Source: Hedera helix (lineage: Eukaryota > Streptophyta > Magnoliopsida > Apiales > Araliaceae). From it: a stretch of DNA of 64,000 nt. Made by a program: the position numbers and the translations under genes. Positions 21,970 to 31,101 of the stretch are shown here, piece by piece; the first letter of the stretch is position 1, and every line of letters starts with the position of its first letter. Location: assembly GCA_947179155.2 (NCBI GenBank), contig OX359286.1, positions 14,201,913 through 14,265,912 of the forward strand, written 5' to 3'. The notes under the pieces were generated by a model. That model searched no databases. It saw nothing but the letters and a program-made list of their open reading frames with translations, and was not told the origin of the DNA.

Positions 21970-24948
21970 TTACAACCTCCCCTCCTTATGAAATTTCGTC
22001 CCCGAAATTGACGTACCTGACATATCGAAGAGGTAAGGATACTTAGATTTCATCTCAGATTCTAGCTCCCAGGTCATTTCCTCAGTATCTTGGTTCCTCC
22101 ATAAAACCTTGACTTGAGGTATAACCTTTGAGCGTAGGATCTGCTCCTTCTTATCCAGGATCTTAACAGGTACCTCCTCGTATGTTAAATCCTCTGCTAT
22201 AACGTCTGGTTCTAACTCAATGACGTGGTTTGGGTCCTTCACATATTTACGTAACATAGATATGTGAAAAACGTTATGGATGCGAGACATACTTGGTGGT
22301 AAGGCTAGTCTGTAGGCTACAGTTCCTATTCGATCAAGGATTTCAAATGGGCCAATAAATCGAGGGTTGAGCTTTCCTCTCTTTCCGAATCTCGTAACCC
22401 CTTTCCATGGAGAAACACGTAAGAATACATGATCTCCGACGTTGAAGCTTTCGTCTCTCCGATGAAGATCAGCATAACTCTTTTGTCGTTCTTGTGCGGT
22501 CTGTATTCGTTGTCGGATCATTTGGATCTTTTCGGTCGTCAAGCGTACCAACTCGGGTCCCAACAATTTTGCTTCTCCTACCTCATTCCAACATATTGGA
22601 GAGCGACACTTCCTTCCATACAAAGCCTCGAATAGAGCCATGCCTATGCTTGCTTGGTAACTGTTGTTGTAAGAAAATTCCACTAATGGCAAGTACTTAT
22701 CCCAACTTCCTTTGAAGTCTAATACACAAAGTCTCAAAAGATCTTCGAGAGTCTGGATCGTACTTTCCGATTGTCCGTCCGTTTGAGGATGGTATGCAGA
22801 ACTAAAACGTAGTTCAGTGCCCATAGCTTTTTGTAAACTGATCCAAAAACGTGAAGTGAATCTAGGATCTCGATCAGAAACTATGGAAACTGGCATGCCA
22901 TGCAATCTCACGATCTCATTTATGTACATACCGGCAAGACGTTCAAGTGAAAAGTTTTCTCGTATAGGCAAGAAATGAGCGGATTTGGTCAATCTATCTA
23001 CGATGACCCAAATTGCATCTAAGCCTTGAGAAACTTTGGGAAGACCCGTCACGAAATCCATATTGATGTGTTCCCACTTCCATTCGGGAACCTCAAGTGG
23101 TTGTAATGGACCCTTAGGTACTTGATGCTCTGCCTTGACACGTTGACAAGTTAGGCACCTTGAGATAAACTCTGCAATCTCCCTTTTCATATTGTTCCAC
23201 CAAAATGTATGTCGAAGATCTCGATACATCTTGGTACCCCCTGGGTGGATTGCAAACGGCGTGTTGTGTGCCTCCATCATGATTTTATGCTTTAATTCAG
23301 GATCGTTAGGAACACAGAGTCGAGAGTTGACTCGAAGTATTCCTTTCTCGTCGATTCTTACTTCGGGAATGGCACCTTCTTGTACTTTCTTTATCATGTT
23401 TATCAGTTCCGGATCGGTAGCTTGAGCAGCTTTAATTTTATCGATTAAAGTTGGTTCTACTCGCACGTGAGCAATCTTCGAGTGGGTCCCTGGTGTCTTT
23501 AGATCTATCTCCATCTTTTGCAAGTCGTACAAAATACACTTTTGTGTTGTCAACAGTGCACTTGTACTCGCATAAGATTTTCTGCTCAAAGCGTCAGCTA
23601 CAACGTTCGCCTTTCCTGGGTGATACTGGATTGTGTGGTCATAATCCTTCAACAGCTCAAGCCAACGTCGTTGTCGCATGTTGAGTTCCTTCTGGGTGAA
23701 GAAATACTTGAGACTTTTATGATCCGTATATATATCCACTTTTTCTCCGTACAAGTAGTGTCTCCAGATCTTCAACGCGAAAACGACTGCTGCCAACTCT
23801 AGATCATGAGTAGGATAATTTTTCTCATAATCTTTGAGTTGTCGAGAGGCATAGGCTATAACCTTTCCATGTTGCATAAGGACACAGCCTAGACCTTTGC
23901 CAGAAGCATCGCTGTAGATAACAAATTCTCCTGATCCTGATGGTATGGTCAGAACAGGAGCTGAAACCAGTTTCCTCTTGAGTTCTTGGAAACTTTTCTC
24001 GCATTCCTCGCTCCATATGAATTTTGTGCTTTTCCGAGTAAGCTGCGTTAATGGAGTGGCGATTCGAGAAAATCCTTCTACGAATTTCCGATAATAACCA
24101 GCTAAACCCAGAAAACTTCGGACTTCGGTTACTGTCTTGGGTTGTTCCCAATTTAGTACCGTTTCAATCTTCGCAGGATCGACTGATATTCCTTGACTAG
24201 AAATCACATGCCCAAGAAACGTGACCTCCTCAAGCCAGAACTCACATTTCTTCAACTTGGCATATAATTTGTTTTCACGGAGCTTTTGGAGTATCAATCT
24301 CAGGTGTTGTTCATGATCCTCGCGACTCTTGGAGTATATGAGGATGTCATCAATAAAGACAACCACAAAATGATCCAAATGTTCCTTGAATATCCGGTTC
24401 ATCATGTCCATGAAAGCTGCAGGAGCATTAGTTAGTCCAAAAGGCATGACTAAGAACTCATAATGCCCATAACGAGTTCTGAAAGCAGTCTTTGGAATGT
24501 CCTCAGCTTTAACCTTTAACTGATGATATCCAGAACGGAGATCAATCTTTGAGAAATGTTGAGCGCCTTGCAATTGATCAAACATGTCATCAATCCGAGG
24601 TAACGGGTACCTGTTTTTGATGGTGACATGGTTCAATTCTCGGTAGTCAATGCACAATCTCATACTCCCGTCTTTCTTCTTTACAAATAGAACAGGAGCA
24701 CCCCAAGGTGATGCACTCGGACGAATGAAACTGGTATCCAACAATTCCTGTAGTTGGTTTTTTAACTCTTGAAGTTCAATGGGAGCCATTCGGTATGGAG
24801 CTTTGGAAATGGGCTTGGTACCGGGTTCAAGATCAATATAAAATTTAATTTCACGGTTTGGGGGTAAGCCAGGAAGTTCTTCAGGAAAAACGTCAGGAAA
24901 CTCATTAACAATGGGAATATCATTCAAGTTTGATGTATTATTAATCAT
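21970..24948 (-). CDS. pol: chromovirus RT-RNase H-integrase-chromodomain polyprotein, 5' truncated
   Basis: This is a 992-codon open frame of a Tekay/Del-like Ty3/gypsy element; the domains copy RNA into DNA and insert it into chromatin. RT runs from about residue 15, with the catalytic FIDD box at 198-201. RNase H follows (YSDAS 345-349, DLELA near 382, ADALSR near 451-456). Integrase has an HHCC-type finger (H561, H568, C598, C601) and a complete DD35E triad (D631, D692, E728). A chromodomain-like tail is near 921-974. Gag, zinc knuckles and protease are missing. The first residues come from AT-rich LTR-B-like DNA, so the ATG at 24948 is fortuitous. Compared with relatives only small oddities are seen, such as GMALFEAL for GMPPFEAL. 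It could be expressed only as a fragment, and no 5' LTR of family D is present. Confidence 0.92.
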   Translation of the reverse strand: MINNTSNLNDIPIVNEFPDVFPEELPGLPPNREIKFYIDLEPGTKPISKAPYRMAPIELQELKNQLQELLDTSFIRPSASPWGAPVLFVKKKDGSMRLCIDYRELNHVTIKNRYPLPRIDDMFDQLQGAQHFSKIDLRSGYHQLKVKAEDIPKTAFRTRYGHYEFLVMPFGLTNAPAAFMDMMNRIFKEHLDHFVVVFIDDILIYSKSREDHEQHLRLILQKLRENKLYAKLKKCEFWLEEVTFLGHVISSQGISVDPAKIETVLNWEQPKTVTEVRSFLGLAGYYRKFVEGFSRIATPLTQLTRKSTKFIWSEECEKSFQELKRKLVSAPVLTIPSGSGEFVIYSDASGKGLGCVLMQHGKVIAYASRQLKDYEKNYPTHDLELAAVVFALKIWRHYLYGEKVDIYTDHKSLKYFFTQKELNMRQRRWLELLKDYDHTIQYHPGKANVVADALSRKSYASTSALLTTQKCILYDLQKMEIDLKTPGTHSKIAHVRVEPTLIDKIKAAQATDPELINMIKKVQEGAIPEVRIDEKGILRVNSRLCVPNDPELKHKIMMEAHNTPFAIHPGGTKMYRDLRHTFWWNNMKREIAEFISRCLTCQRVKAEHQVPKGPLQPLEVPEWKWEHINMDFVTGLPKVSQGLDAIWVIVDRLTKSAHFLPIRENFSLERLAGMYINEIVRLHGMPVSIVSDRDPRFTSRFWISLQKAMGTELRFSSAYHPQTDGQSESTIQTLEDLLRLCVLDFKGSWDKYLPLVEFSYNNSYQASIGMALFEALYGRKCRSPICWNEVGEAKLLGPELVRLTTEKIQMIRQRIQTAQERQKSYADLHRRDESFNVGDHVFLRVSPWKGVTRFGKRGKLNPRFIGPFEILDRIGTVAYRLALPPSMSRIHNVFHISMLRKYVKDPNHVIELEPDVIAEDLTYEEVPVKILDKKEQILRSKVIPQVKVLWRNQDTEEMTWELESEMKSKYPYLFDMSGTSISGTKFHKEGRL
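21975..21987 (-). promoter_or_regulatory. polypurine tract of chromovirus D
   Basis: AAGGAGGGGAGGT on the minus strand lies immediately before the LTR start TGTAAGACC. It is the plus-strand primer of this element. Confidence 0.85.
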
Positions 24949-24959
24949 TTAATACTATT

Positions 24960-25345
24960 CTACTAACTTACTAATATTATTAACCATTTAATAATATTTT
25001 ATTCATTATCTAATATTATTAATCATTTAATAATATTTTAATCATTTATTAATATTATTAATCATTTAATAATATTATATTAACTTACTAATATTATTAA
25101 CCATTTAATAATATTTTATTAACTTACTAATATTATTAACCATTTAATAATATTTTAATCATTTATTAATATTATTAATCATTTAATAATATTTTACTTT
25201 TTTTATAATATTATTAATCATTTAATAATATTTTATTCATTTTCTAATATTATTAACCATTTAATAATATTTTAATGATTTTCTAATATTATTATTTATT
25301 TAATAATATTTTATTTAAATTACATATATTATTAATCCAATAATA
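24960..25345 (-). repeat. 39-bp AT-rich minisatellite, inverted copy
   Basis: Nine to ten units of CATTTAATAATATTTTA plus variable spacer plus TAATATTATTAAT occur, the reverse of 17285-17800. The junction to the D polyprotein lies at the edge of this array. Confidence 0.88.
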
Positions 25346-25538
25346 ATATTTATTACCTTTTTCTTATTAAATCAATCTTCCACAATTTTAAAAATACATT
25401 TATTAGATCCAAAAATAATAAAATAATTTTTGGAAGATTTTTCATTTTTTTGACCCGAACCGACCCGATCCGACCCGGAAAACCCGGCCCGACCCGGTTC
25501 GAAAAAACCATTTTCCCGGAAACAGTACACTGCGCCCC

Positions 25539-25568
25539 GGTGCAGTGTGTTACACTACACACTGCACC
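25539..25568. repeat. 11-bp hairpin in LTR B GC island
   Basis: GGTGCAGTGTG (25539-25549) pairs perfectly with CACACTGCACC (25558-25568) around an eight-base loop. Confidence 0.85.
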
Positions 25569-26367
25569 CCAGCACAGTGTGGCAGAATGTTTTGCCATTT
25601 TTTATTTTTGTGACAGTTTTGACATCCTTTTATCAAACCTTGATTAAATGAAATCTACACATCCAAATGACACCAAATCAGTGTTGATGTGTTCCTAACT
25701 TCTTGTTTTACAATATTCCATGGTTCGATCTTCTTTTTGAAAACGTTTTACACGAAAATTACGGATCGAACCACTTAGTGTTTAAAAACGACATCCTTTC
25801 CGATAAAAGCTATAACTTCTTCGTTATTCAATATTTTTGAAAGGTTCCAAAAGGGTTTTTCTTTAAAACTCCTAGATCTAGCTTTCTAGCCGTAAAAATC
25901 CAATTTCTGATTTGTGTATTTCAAAATACAACATCAAACATAACATGTAACGTTAGGGTTCTACCGGTAAAATGTGTTATGAACATTTCTACAACTTTTA
26001 TACATTTCTCACATACCAAATCATGATTTAAGCATATCAAACCATGTATCTACCAATTTTATCATAGCTTAAGACTTCTAGACCATCAAAACTACTTTTG
26101 ATTGGTTAAAAATATATTTTGACTATATAAAACATATATAGCCTACAAAAATGAAATAAAGATGAGATAGAACACTTTTGAACCTTATGTTCTTCTACTC
26201 TTGGCTAGAAACTTTGTTGGTGACTCCTCCTTGATAAGTCTCTAGCAATCTCCTTGGTGAAAAATCAACTCTCAAGAGTTTACTTACTTTTCTCACAAAG
26301 CTCTCAATTTTCTCTCTAGAAAATGCTAACAAATGAGCAACCAACATAAAGCATTGGTGCACCACTA

Positions 26368-26375
26368 TATTTATA
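26368..26375 (-). promoter_or_regulatory. LTR B copy 2 TATA box
   Basis: TATAAATA reads on the minus strand, at the place equivalent to 8494-8501 in the plus copy. Confidence 0.6.
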
Positions 26376-26880
26376 GTACTTTCTTAATCACCATTAACTC
26401 CTACTAATCAACTAGCATTGGTTAAATTAGAGGCTAATAGATGCTTACTATTCCTGGAATGACCACTTGATGGACTTCTTGATTGACCACATGAATGACT
26501 AGGGTGGTTGGGGCTTACTTGCACCATTTTACACTCCAAAATCAACCAACAAGCTAGCTTTATATCCATGTGGGCCCCAAAATTCGGGATTGACCAAATA
26601 TTTATCCAATTTGACTTTATTTTTTAAGTCTTATATAATTATATAAGTATCCATATATATATACACCAATATATGTATACATAATCACCTATACAAACTT
26701 ATTGGGCTCCACTTTGGATCTTAGAATTAAATTCTATTGGGCTCATTCAATTAAATTGTTTGGGCTCAATTTATATCACACATTGGGCTAGCATTTACAT
26801 AACTATGCTACCTTTAATTACAATAAGCATTGGGCTTATTTAATAATTCACATGGACTAGTAATTAAATTAATTACATGG

Positions 26881-26885
26881 GCTAC
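26881..26885. repeat. TSD gctac, left copy
   Basis: It is identical to 32731-32735; together they flank the complete young element. Confidence 0.92.
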
Positions 26886-27757
26886 TGGTGTGATGTCGCA
26901 AGCACCCAAAAATAATATCTTACTTTTGAAAAATAAATATGTAGTAGTGCAAGTAAGAGTCGAACCCACAGAGAATGATTAATTTAATTTTATATTTTTG
27001 CAAATAAAAATAGGGGGGTTTTTGAATTAAAGAAATAATTTAAATAAAATTAATTAAAATAAATATGCAAGAAATAAATAAAAATAAAAAGTCGTGGTTT
27101 AAGTTAACATCCACCATCAAGAATTTACAACTGATCACTGATGCAAGAATAAATCAATTCATATTTTAAATATTCAACGTGGAATAATTACTCCCATTCG
27201 AATAATTTTCCTATCTCTCCTTAATTTTAGTTAAGCAGAAACAAGCGATCTAAATAACCCTTACTACTAAATAATCTCAGACAAGCGCTAAAGATTTAAC
27301 CTAGTAGCAGCATAAAGAAATAGAGAGATCGTTGAACTAAACAACACAATCCAAGCGTCTGCATTTAATCTAGATGAATACTTTTCCTAAGATAAAATAA
27401 TATTTTGATAAGCAAAATAATTATTAACCTTAGTTGCTTCGCAAATTAAAGTGACCAAACAATTACGAATTTGATATTTAATTTAGCAGTAGATTTCAAC
27501 GAATAATAAACTAGTATGCATCCTAGCAATTAAACGAATTAATCATAAAATTAAACACAGAAAAATATCCAATACTCAAAATATAAATTGAACAATTAAA
27601 ATAAATTAAATCTCACAGTGTATAAATCTTGATGGCTTCAATCACTTAAACCAAGAAAAATAATTTAGCTACTCATAATAATAGAGAGCATCAAAGAATA
27701 GAAGAGAGAATTTTTATTCTAAAAAAAGTTGTGTGTTACAATGTGTATCAAGCCCTC

Positions 27758-27765
27758 TATTTATA
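27758..27765 (-). promoter_or_regulatory. TATA box, 3' LTR copy
   Basis: TATAAATA reads minus within GCCTATAAATAGAGGGC. The equivalent in the active 5' LTR is at 31974-31981. Confidence 0.65.
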
Positions 27766-27975
27766 GGCTCCATAAACCTCCTAAATTGTCCAAACCCTAA
27801 TAGGATTTACAATTAAATAAAATAAAAAGAAAAATAATTATTATCCTAACCCTAGTTGGAATTAAAATCCAATTTGGAATCAAAAAATAACAAAAATCCC
27901 GAAATAATCTGTTTTGGGCCATTTCCGCGCAAACCAAACAAGCCCTTCGCTACAGTAGACGCCGACGTCAGCCGC

Positions 27976-28123
27976 CCGCGCGCAATGCGCGGTCCTGGCA
28001 TCAAAACGACGCCGTTTTTCCTCCGGTTCCTGCTACTGTTCCGCTCTCGCGCGCATGGCGCGAACGCTGGGATGAAACGACGTCGTTTCACTTGCCGGCT
28101 AATCCTTCCGCGCGCAATGCGCG
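27976..28123. repeat. alternating CG-rich palindrome cassette (young element)
   Basis: In order it has CCGCGCGCAATGCGCGG (27976-27992), AAAACGACGCCGTTTT (28003-28018), TCGCGCGCATGGCGCGA (28047-28063), the perfect 18-bp TGAAACGACGTCGTTTCA (28073-28090) and CGCGCGCAATGCGCG (28109-28123). The 5' LTR repeats it at +4216 with a few CpG-type changes. Confidence 0.85.
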
Positions 28124-28514
28124 AGCCAACTTTTCCAGAATTTACCAAAATGCCACCGCGCTGCGTAATTACCAAAATGCCATCAGAGTTTTCCAGAATT
28201 TACAAAAATGCCCCCAAAGCTTATTTTTCCTACAAAATCAAATATAAAATAAATAAAAATAATATAAAAATACTAAAGATCCTAAAAACACATAATAATA
28301 AATAAAACACCTAAAATACTAAAAATAAATAAAAACACATAAATAAAAAGAAATATAAAAATACTATAAAATTACCTAAATTAACATAAATTAACTAAAA
28401 TCCTATAAAACCTATTAAAACCAAAATATATTAAATATTTAAACATTTAAGCACACAATAAATATAAAAACTAAGTATTAAGTAATAAAAATATCGTATA
28501 ATTTAACCCTATCA

Positions 28515-28530
28515 AATACCCCCACACTTA
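28515..28530 (-). promoter_or_regulatory. polypurine tract of the young element
   Basis: TAAGTGTGGGGGTATT on the minus strand abuts the 3' LTR. Confidence 0.8.
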
Positions 28531-28965
28531 GCTTTTTGCTCGTCCTCGGGCAAAACAAAAATAAAAACTATAAAAATAAAACTAATAACAAACAACTCAC
28601 TTGAGCAACAGATCAATATAAATTTCAACATCAGCCTCAAAGATTTTTTTAAAATGATAACTTAAAGAAAATTTCAAAACCATGCAAAATCTAGAACTTT
28701 AATATATTTATTAATCTTACTCTACTCAAGATCTTTTGTGTGTGTGTGAATCCACGTGTATTAAACTAATTAAAACTCAGATAAGTCTAGGTTATTAATT
28801 ACCTTATAAAAGACATACAACAAAACTCAATATATTTATTTTTCACATCACTCTTTGCTAATACAGACAAATATAAATCAGAAGATCAAAAGGTTTCAAA
28901 CAATTATATACACTAGGATTATTAATATGCATTTTTTCAAATATTTTTTCAATTTTTTTTCTTTT

Positions 28966-29121
28966 AATGGGTGCATTTTATGCTCCATCCCATTTTTTTT
29001 CTTTCTTCATTTTTTTTCACGGTGAGTGCATTTTATGCTCCATCTCACAAACGAGTGCGTTTTACGCTCCATCTCGTTTTTTAATGTGTTTATGAGTGAG
29101 TGCGTTTTACGCTCCATCTCA
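28966..29121 (-). repeat. array of four covarying hairpins
   Basis: Repeats at 28966-28994, 29022-29048, 29049-29079 and 29097-29121 share an inner stem GC(A/G)T-TTT-A(T/C)GC. Outer stems differ: AATGGG/CCCATT, GTGAG/CTCAC, AAACGAG/CTCGTTT and TGAG/CTCA. The unpaired TCCAT and single T on the plus strand (AUGGA and A in the transcript) are constant. Stem changes are matched on both sides. Confidence 0.85.
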
Positions 29122-29700
29122 ACCCACCACAAGATTTTTCTTTTCAATAATAATCCTAGAAAAATTACCTAAATCATCTCTTCCAAATTATATTTTGCCT
29201 TATATTTCACTTCAAATAATGATCAAATAAGATATAGAGTTCAAAAATATCTTTCATAAGCATTTAAACTTTCTCTTCATTAAAATTAGCTCAAACAAAT
29301 GGATATAAGTGCATAAAAATTTAAAGATCTCAAACAAAGTAATAATCAATAAAAAGTCAAAAATTCTAACTAAGCAAAAATTTATCATTTTTCCAAGAGT
29401 TATTAAATAAAAATCAAAATTTATCATTGGCTAAAAATTAAAATTCAATTAACTCATTGCTCAAGTGACACATCCTAAAAATAAAATAAAAAACTACCCC
29501 ATTTTCGTAGGAAACACGGTTACACTTAGCATGTGCAACAAGCCTTTAAACCCCAAGGTTACCCCAAGTGGACGAGTTTTGTCTCGTGAGGGTTTGCAGT
29601 GAATTTACCCACAAAATTCAAATTTTCAAAATTTTTAAAATTCCCTAAAATTTTCAAAATATGACATAAAAATAACAAAAATAATAACAAAAATCCTAAA

Positions 29701-29719
29701 TCCCTTCCCCCACACTTAA
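29701..29719 (-). promoter_or_regulatory. second, internal polypurine-like tract
   Basis: TTAAGTGTGGGGGAAGGGA on the minus strand closely resembles the true PPT at 28515-28530 (both hold AAGTGTGGGGG) but is about 1.2 kb upstream of it. It follows the ACATTG/CAATGT hairpin. Confidence 0.6.
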
Positions 29720-29874
29720 AATTTACATTGTCCCCAATGTAAAATAAAATGCAAAGAAAAAGCAAAAATAACTATAAAAAGAAAAAAAGAAAAGAAATGC
29801 AAATCTGTTTTCTTGGGTTGCCTCCCAAGCAGCGCCTTTGTTTATTGTCATTGGCTTGACAGCAGGCCAAAATA

Positions 29875-30381
29875 CTACGTTACTCCTACTTCATGAATTT
29901 TGAGTACCCCATCCATCACGTCATTCTTTATCGGTAGATTCAGTCTCCCTTGCACGTGACATGAACGTTTGACTCCCTCGTCAACGAATTGATATTTAAT
30001 ATGATTGGAGAGAGTCTTTATAGTTGGAATGGGATCCTGCAAAATAAAAGATAGAAAATTTTCGTGAGTAACAGGTAATGGAATGAAAATAATTGCATTA
30101 TTATCAAAAATCATTGGCAAAGATTTTAATGGAGTTTCATCCTCCTCCAAATCTTGTTTCAGATCAATTGCTTCTTCTTCCTGTAACTCCAAATTGTTGG
30201 TGATTGTAATCGCTAACTTTTCCTTGTTTGTTTCCTCAACAACTTCCACCATCTTAGGCATGTCATCATAAAAAATAACATCATTGTCTATATTAACATT
30301 GTCCACTTCGTTGATGTTGTTTGTTTTCTCTTGATTTGGTGATGGAGGGACTTTCTTTTCTGGATCTTCACTTCCTAACAC
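29875..30381 (-). CDS. acidic 168-residue protein of the young element, function unknown
   Basis: This is a minus-strand open frame directly downstream of gag. Its coding part is rich in Glu, Asp and Asn in the first 90 residues (for example a run EEDETPLK near residue 80), followed by a more hydrophobic middle (IIFIPLPVTHENFLSFIL near 100-117) and a basic end. I see no catalytic motif. The open frame overlaps the end of gag by about 30 bases in the +1 frame, and the overlap reads NNPTEHTSAQVL. That position resembles the gag C-terminus/pro spacer of Athila-like elements. It may be reached by frameshifting, be a frameshifted gag tail, or be untranslated. It is intact in this young copy. Confidence 0.5.
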   Translation of the reverse strand: MLGSEDPEKKVPPSPNQEKTNNINEVDNVNIDNDVIFYDDMPKMVEVVEETNKEKLAITITNNLELQEEEAIDLKQDLEEDETPLKSLPMIFDNNAIIFIPLPVTHENFLSFILQDPIPTIKTLSNHIKYQFVDEGVKRSCHVQGRLNLPIKNDVMDGVLKIHEVGVT

Positions 30382-30406
30382 TTGTGCACTTGTATGCTCC
30401 GTTGGA

Positions 30407-30967
30407 TTATTGTGAAGGTAATTCTGCAGAATCTAGTTCCTCCAAGTGACTGAGTGCAATTGCCATTTGACCCATTTGTTTTTCCAAATTCTGTATATTT
30501 TTCTTCGTTTCCTGTTGAAATTGCAAAGTGTTAGTTTCAATTAATTTAATCATATCCTCTAAAGACATATCAGAATTAAATGATTGGCCCTGTTGTTGTT
30601 GGGGATATAGCTGCATGTATTGTTGATAGCTTGAAAAATTCTGATTTGCGGGCAGATTCATTTGTGGAATCTCATAGCCAAAATTAGGATGATCCATCCA
30701 TCTTGAATTATACGCGTTTGAATAGGGATCATATCTCCATTGGGGTTGACCAGGGAAACCACTTGTTGTATTGACTTGTTCATAGGACTCCTCTCGAAGA
30801 ATGGGGCACATATTAGTCGGATGTCCTACCACCGCACAAATCCTACAAGCTTCCATTGGTTGTGTACGATCTGCAACCATTTGATAAACAAGAGAAGTTA
30901 ATGTATCAATTTGTCGCTCAAGAGAAGAAATAGTTACCTCATTGGCATAATCATGCCTCACTTCCAT
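30407..30967 (-). CDS. gag: gag-like protein, C-terminal part with one zinc knuckle
   Basis: This is an open frame of 186 residues if started at the ATG at 30967; an earlier in-frame ATG lies at 31024. I prefer 30967 because an acceptor-like TTGTGCAG ends a few bases before it. The protein has a heptad-like N-terminus (SSLERQIDTLTSLVYQM), a CX2CX4HX4C knuckle (CRICAVVGHPTNMC, about residues 41-54), an aromatic/proline/glutamine-rich middle (GFPGQPQWRYDPYSNAYN, then QQQQ) and a C-terminal coiled-coil-like stretch ending LPSQ. This order matches the C-terminal half of Athila/Tat Gag. The capsid N-terminal half is missing. The likely role is RNA binding and packaging, perhaps into particles of a helper element. 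Confidence 0.75.
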   Translation of the reverse strand: MEVRHDYANEVTISSLERQIDTLTSLVYQMVADRTQPMEACRICAVVGHPTNMCPILREESYEQVNTTSGFPGQPQWRYDPYSNAYNSRWMDHPNFGYEIPQMNLPANQNFSSYQQYMQLYPQQQQGQSFNSDMSLEDMIKLIETNTLQFQQETKKNIQNLEKQMGQMAIALSHLEELDSAELPSQ

Positions 30968-31078
30968 CCTTAACCTGCACAACTCAATTAAATTATGAAA
31001 AACTAAAATAATAAAATCTAACAAAAATTAATAAATTAAAATACAGTTTACAAAAGCATAAAATTAAATTTAAATCAT

Positions 31079-31096
31079 TCCCCGGCAACGGCGCCA
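31079..31096 (-). promoter_or_regulatory. primer binding site for tRNA-Asp
   Basis: The plus strand reads TCCCCGGCAACGGCGCCA, the 3' end of plant tRNA-Asp including CCA. On the element's minus strand it is the complementary primer site, five bases after the 5' LTR end. Confidence 0.9.
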
Positions 31097-31101
31097 AAAT
31101 T

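Larger units (their letters stand above)
19260..21974 (-). repeat. 3' LTR of chromovirus D (2715 bp)
   Basis: On the minus strand it runs from TGTAAGACCCCGAATT (21974) to GGGGTGTCA (19260), with TG..CA ends, and directly abuts a polypurine tract. A TATA box reads minus at 20825-20832. It contains three tandem-repeat systems: 92-bp units at 20921-21196, about 72-bp units at 20370-20555 and CAATTATTG-bearing units at 21313-21610. A TGAGC/GCTCA stem-loop and TTTTTCAACAG acceptor-like site lie near the LTR end (19484-19531). There is no coding gene. Confidence 0.88.
24949..26885 (-). repeat. LTR, family B copy 2, distal part (minus)
   Basis: This is the reverse-complement homologue of 8000-8605 joined to 16265-17800. 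It carries AGCCCA-type motifs (26690-26880), a TATA box at 26368-26375, the junction-spanning GAGCTTTGTGAGAAAAGTAA near 26285-26310, a GC island with an 11-bp hairpin at 25539-25568 and the 39-bp minisatellite. It is truncated at about 24949 where it meets the chromovirus D frame, and is split from 32736-33297 by the young element. There is no gene. Confidence 0.82.
26886..28514 (-). repeat. 3' LTR of the young element
   Basis: It runs TGGTGTGATG..CCCTATCA on the plus strand and is the 3' LTR because the element reads minus. It contains a minus-strand TATA box (27758-27765), the ~30-bp repeats (28131-28220) and five CG-rich palindromes (27976-28123). The 149-codon plus frame and the overlapping minus frame in this region are GC-cassette artefacts. 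No gene is present. Confidence 0.95.
28531..29874 (-). other. non-coding 3' half of the young element
   Basis: There is no gene in these 1.3 kb. In transcript order it has a CTTGGG/CCCAAG hairpin (29812-29829), an ACATTG/CAATGT hairpin (29725-29740) next to a second polypurine-like tract (29701-29719), AT-rich DNA, four tandem hairpins (28966-29121), more AT-rich DNA, and then the true PPT. In related full-length elements the pol genes precede this kind of region. Confidence 0.7.

Noticed and set aside
27856..28305. 149-codon frame present twice (also 32072-32521), apparently a duplicated gene
   Set aside because: Both copies are in the two LTRs of one element, antisense to its transcription, and an equally long frame runs on the other strand through the same cassette.
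31079..31096. Possible tRNA-Asp gene 3' end
   Set aside because: Only the last 18 bases including CCA are present, next to an LTR end; this is a primer binding site, not a tRNA gene.
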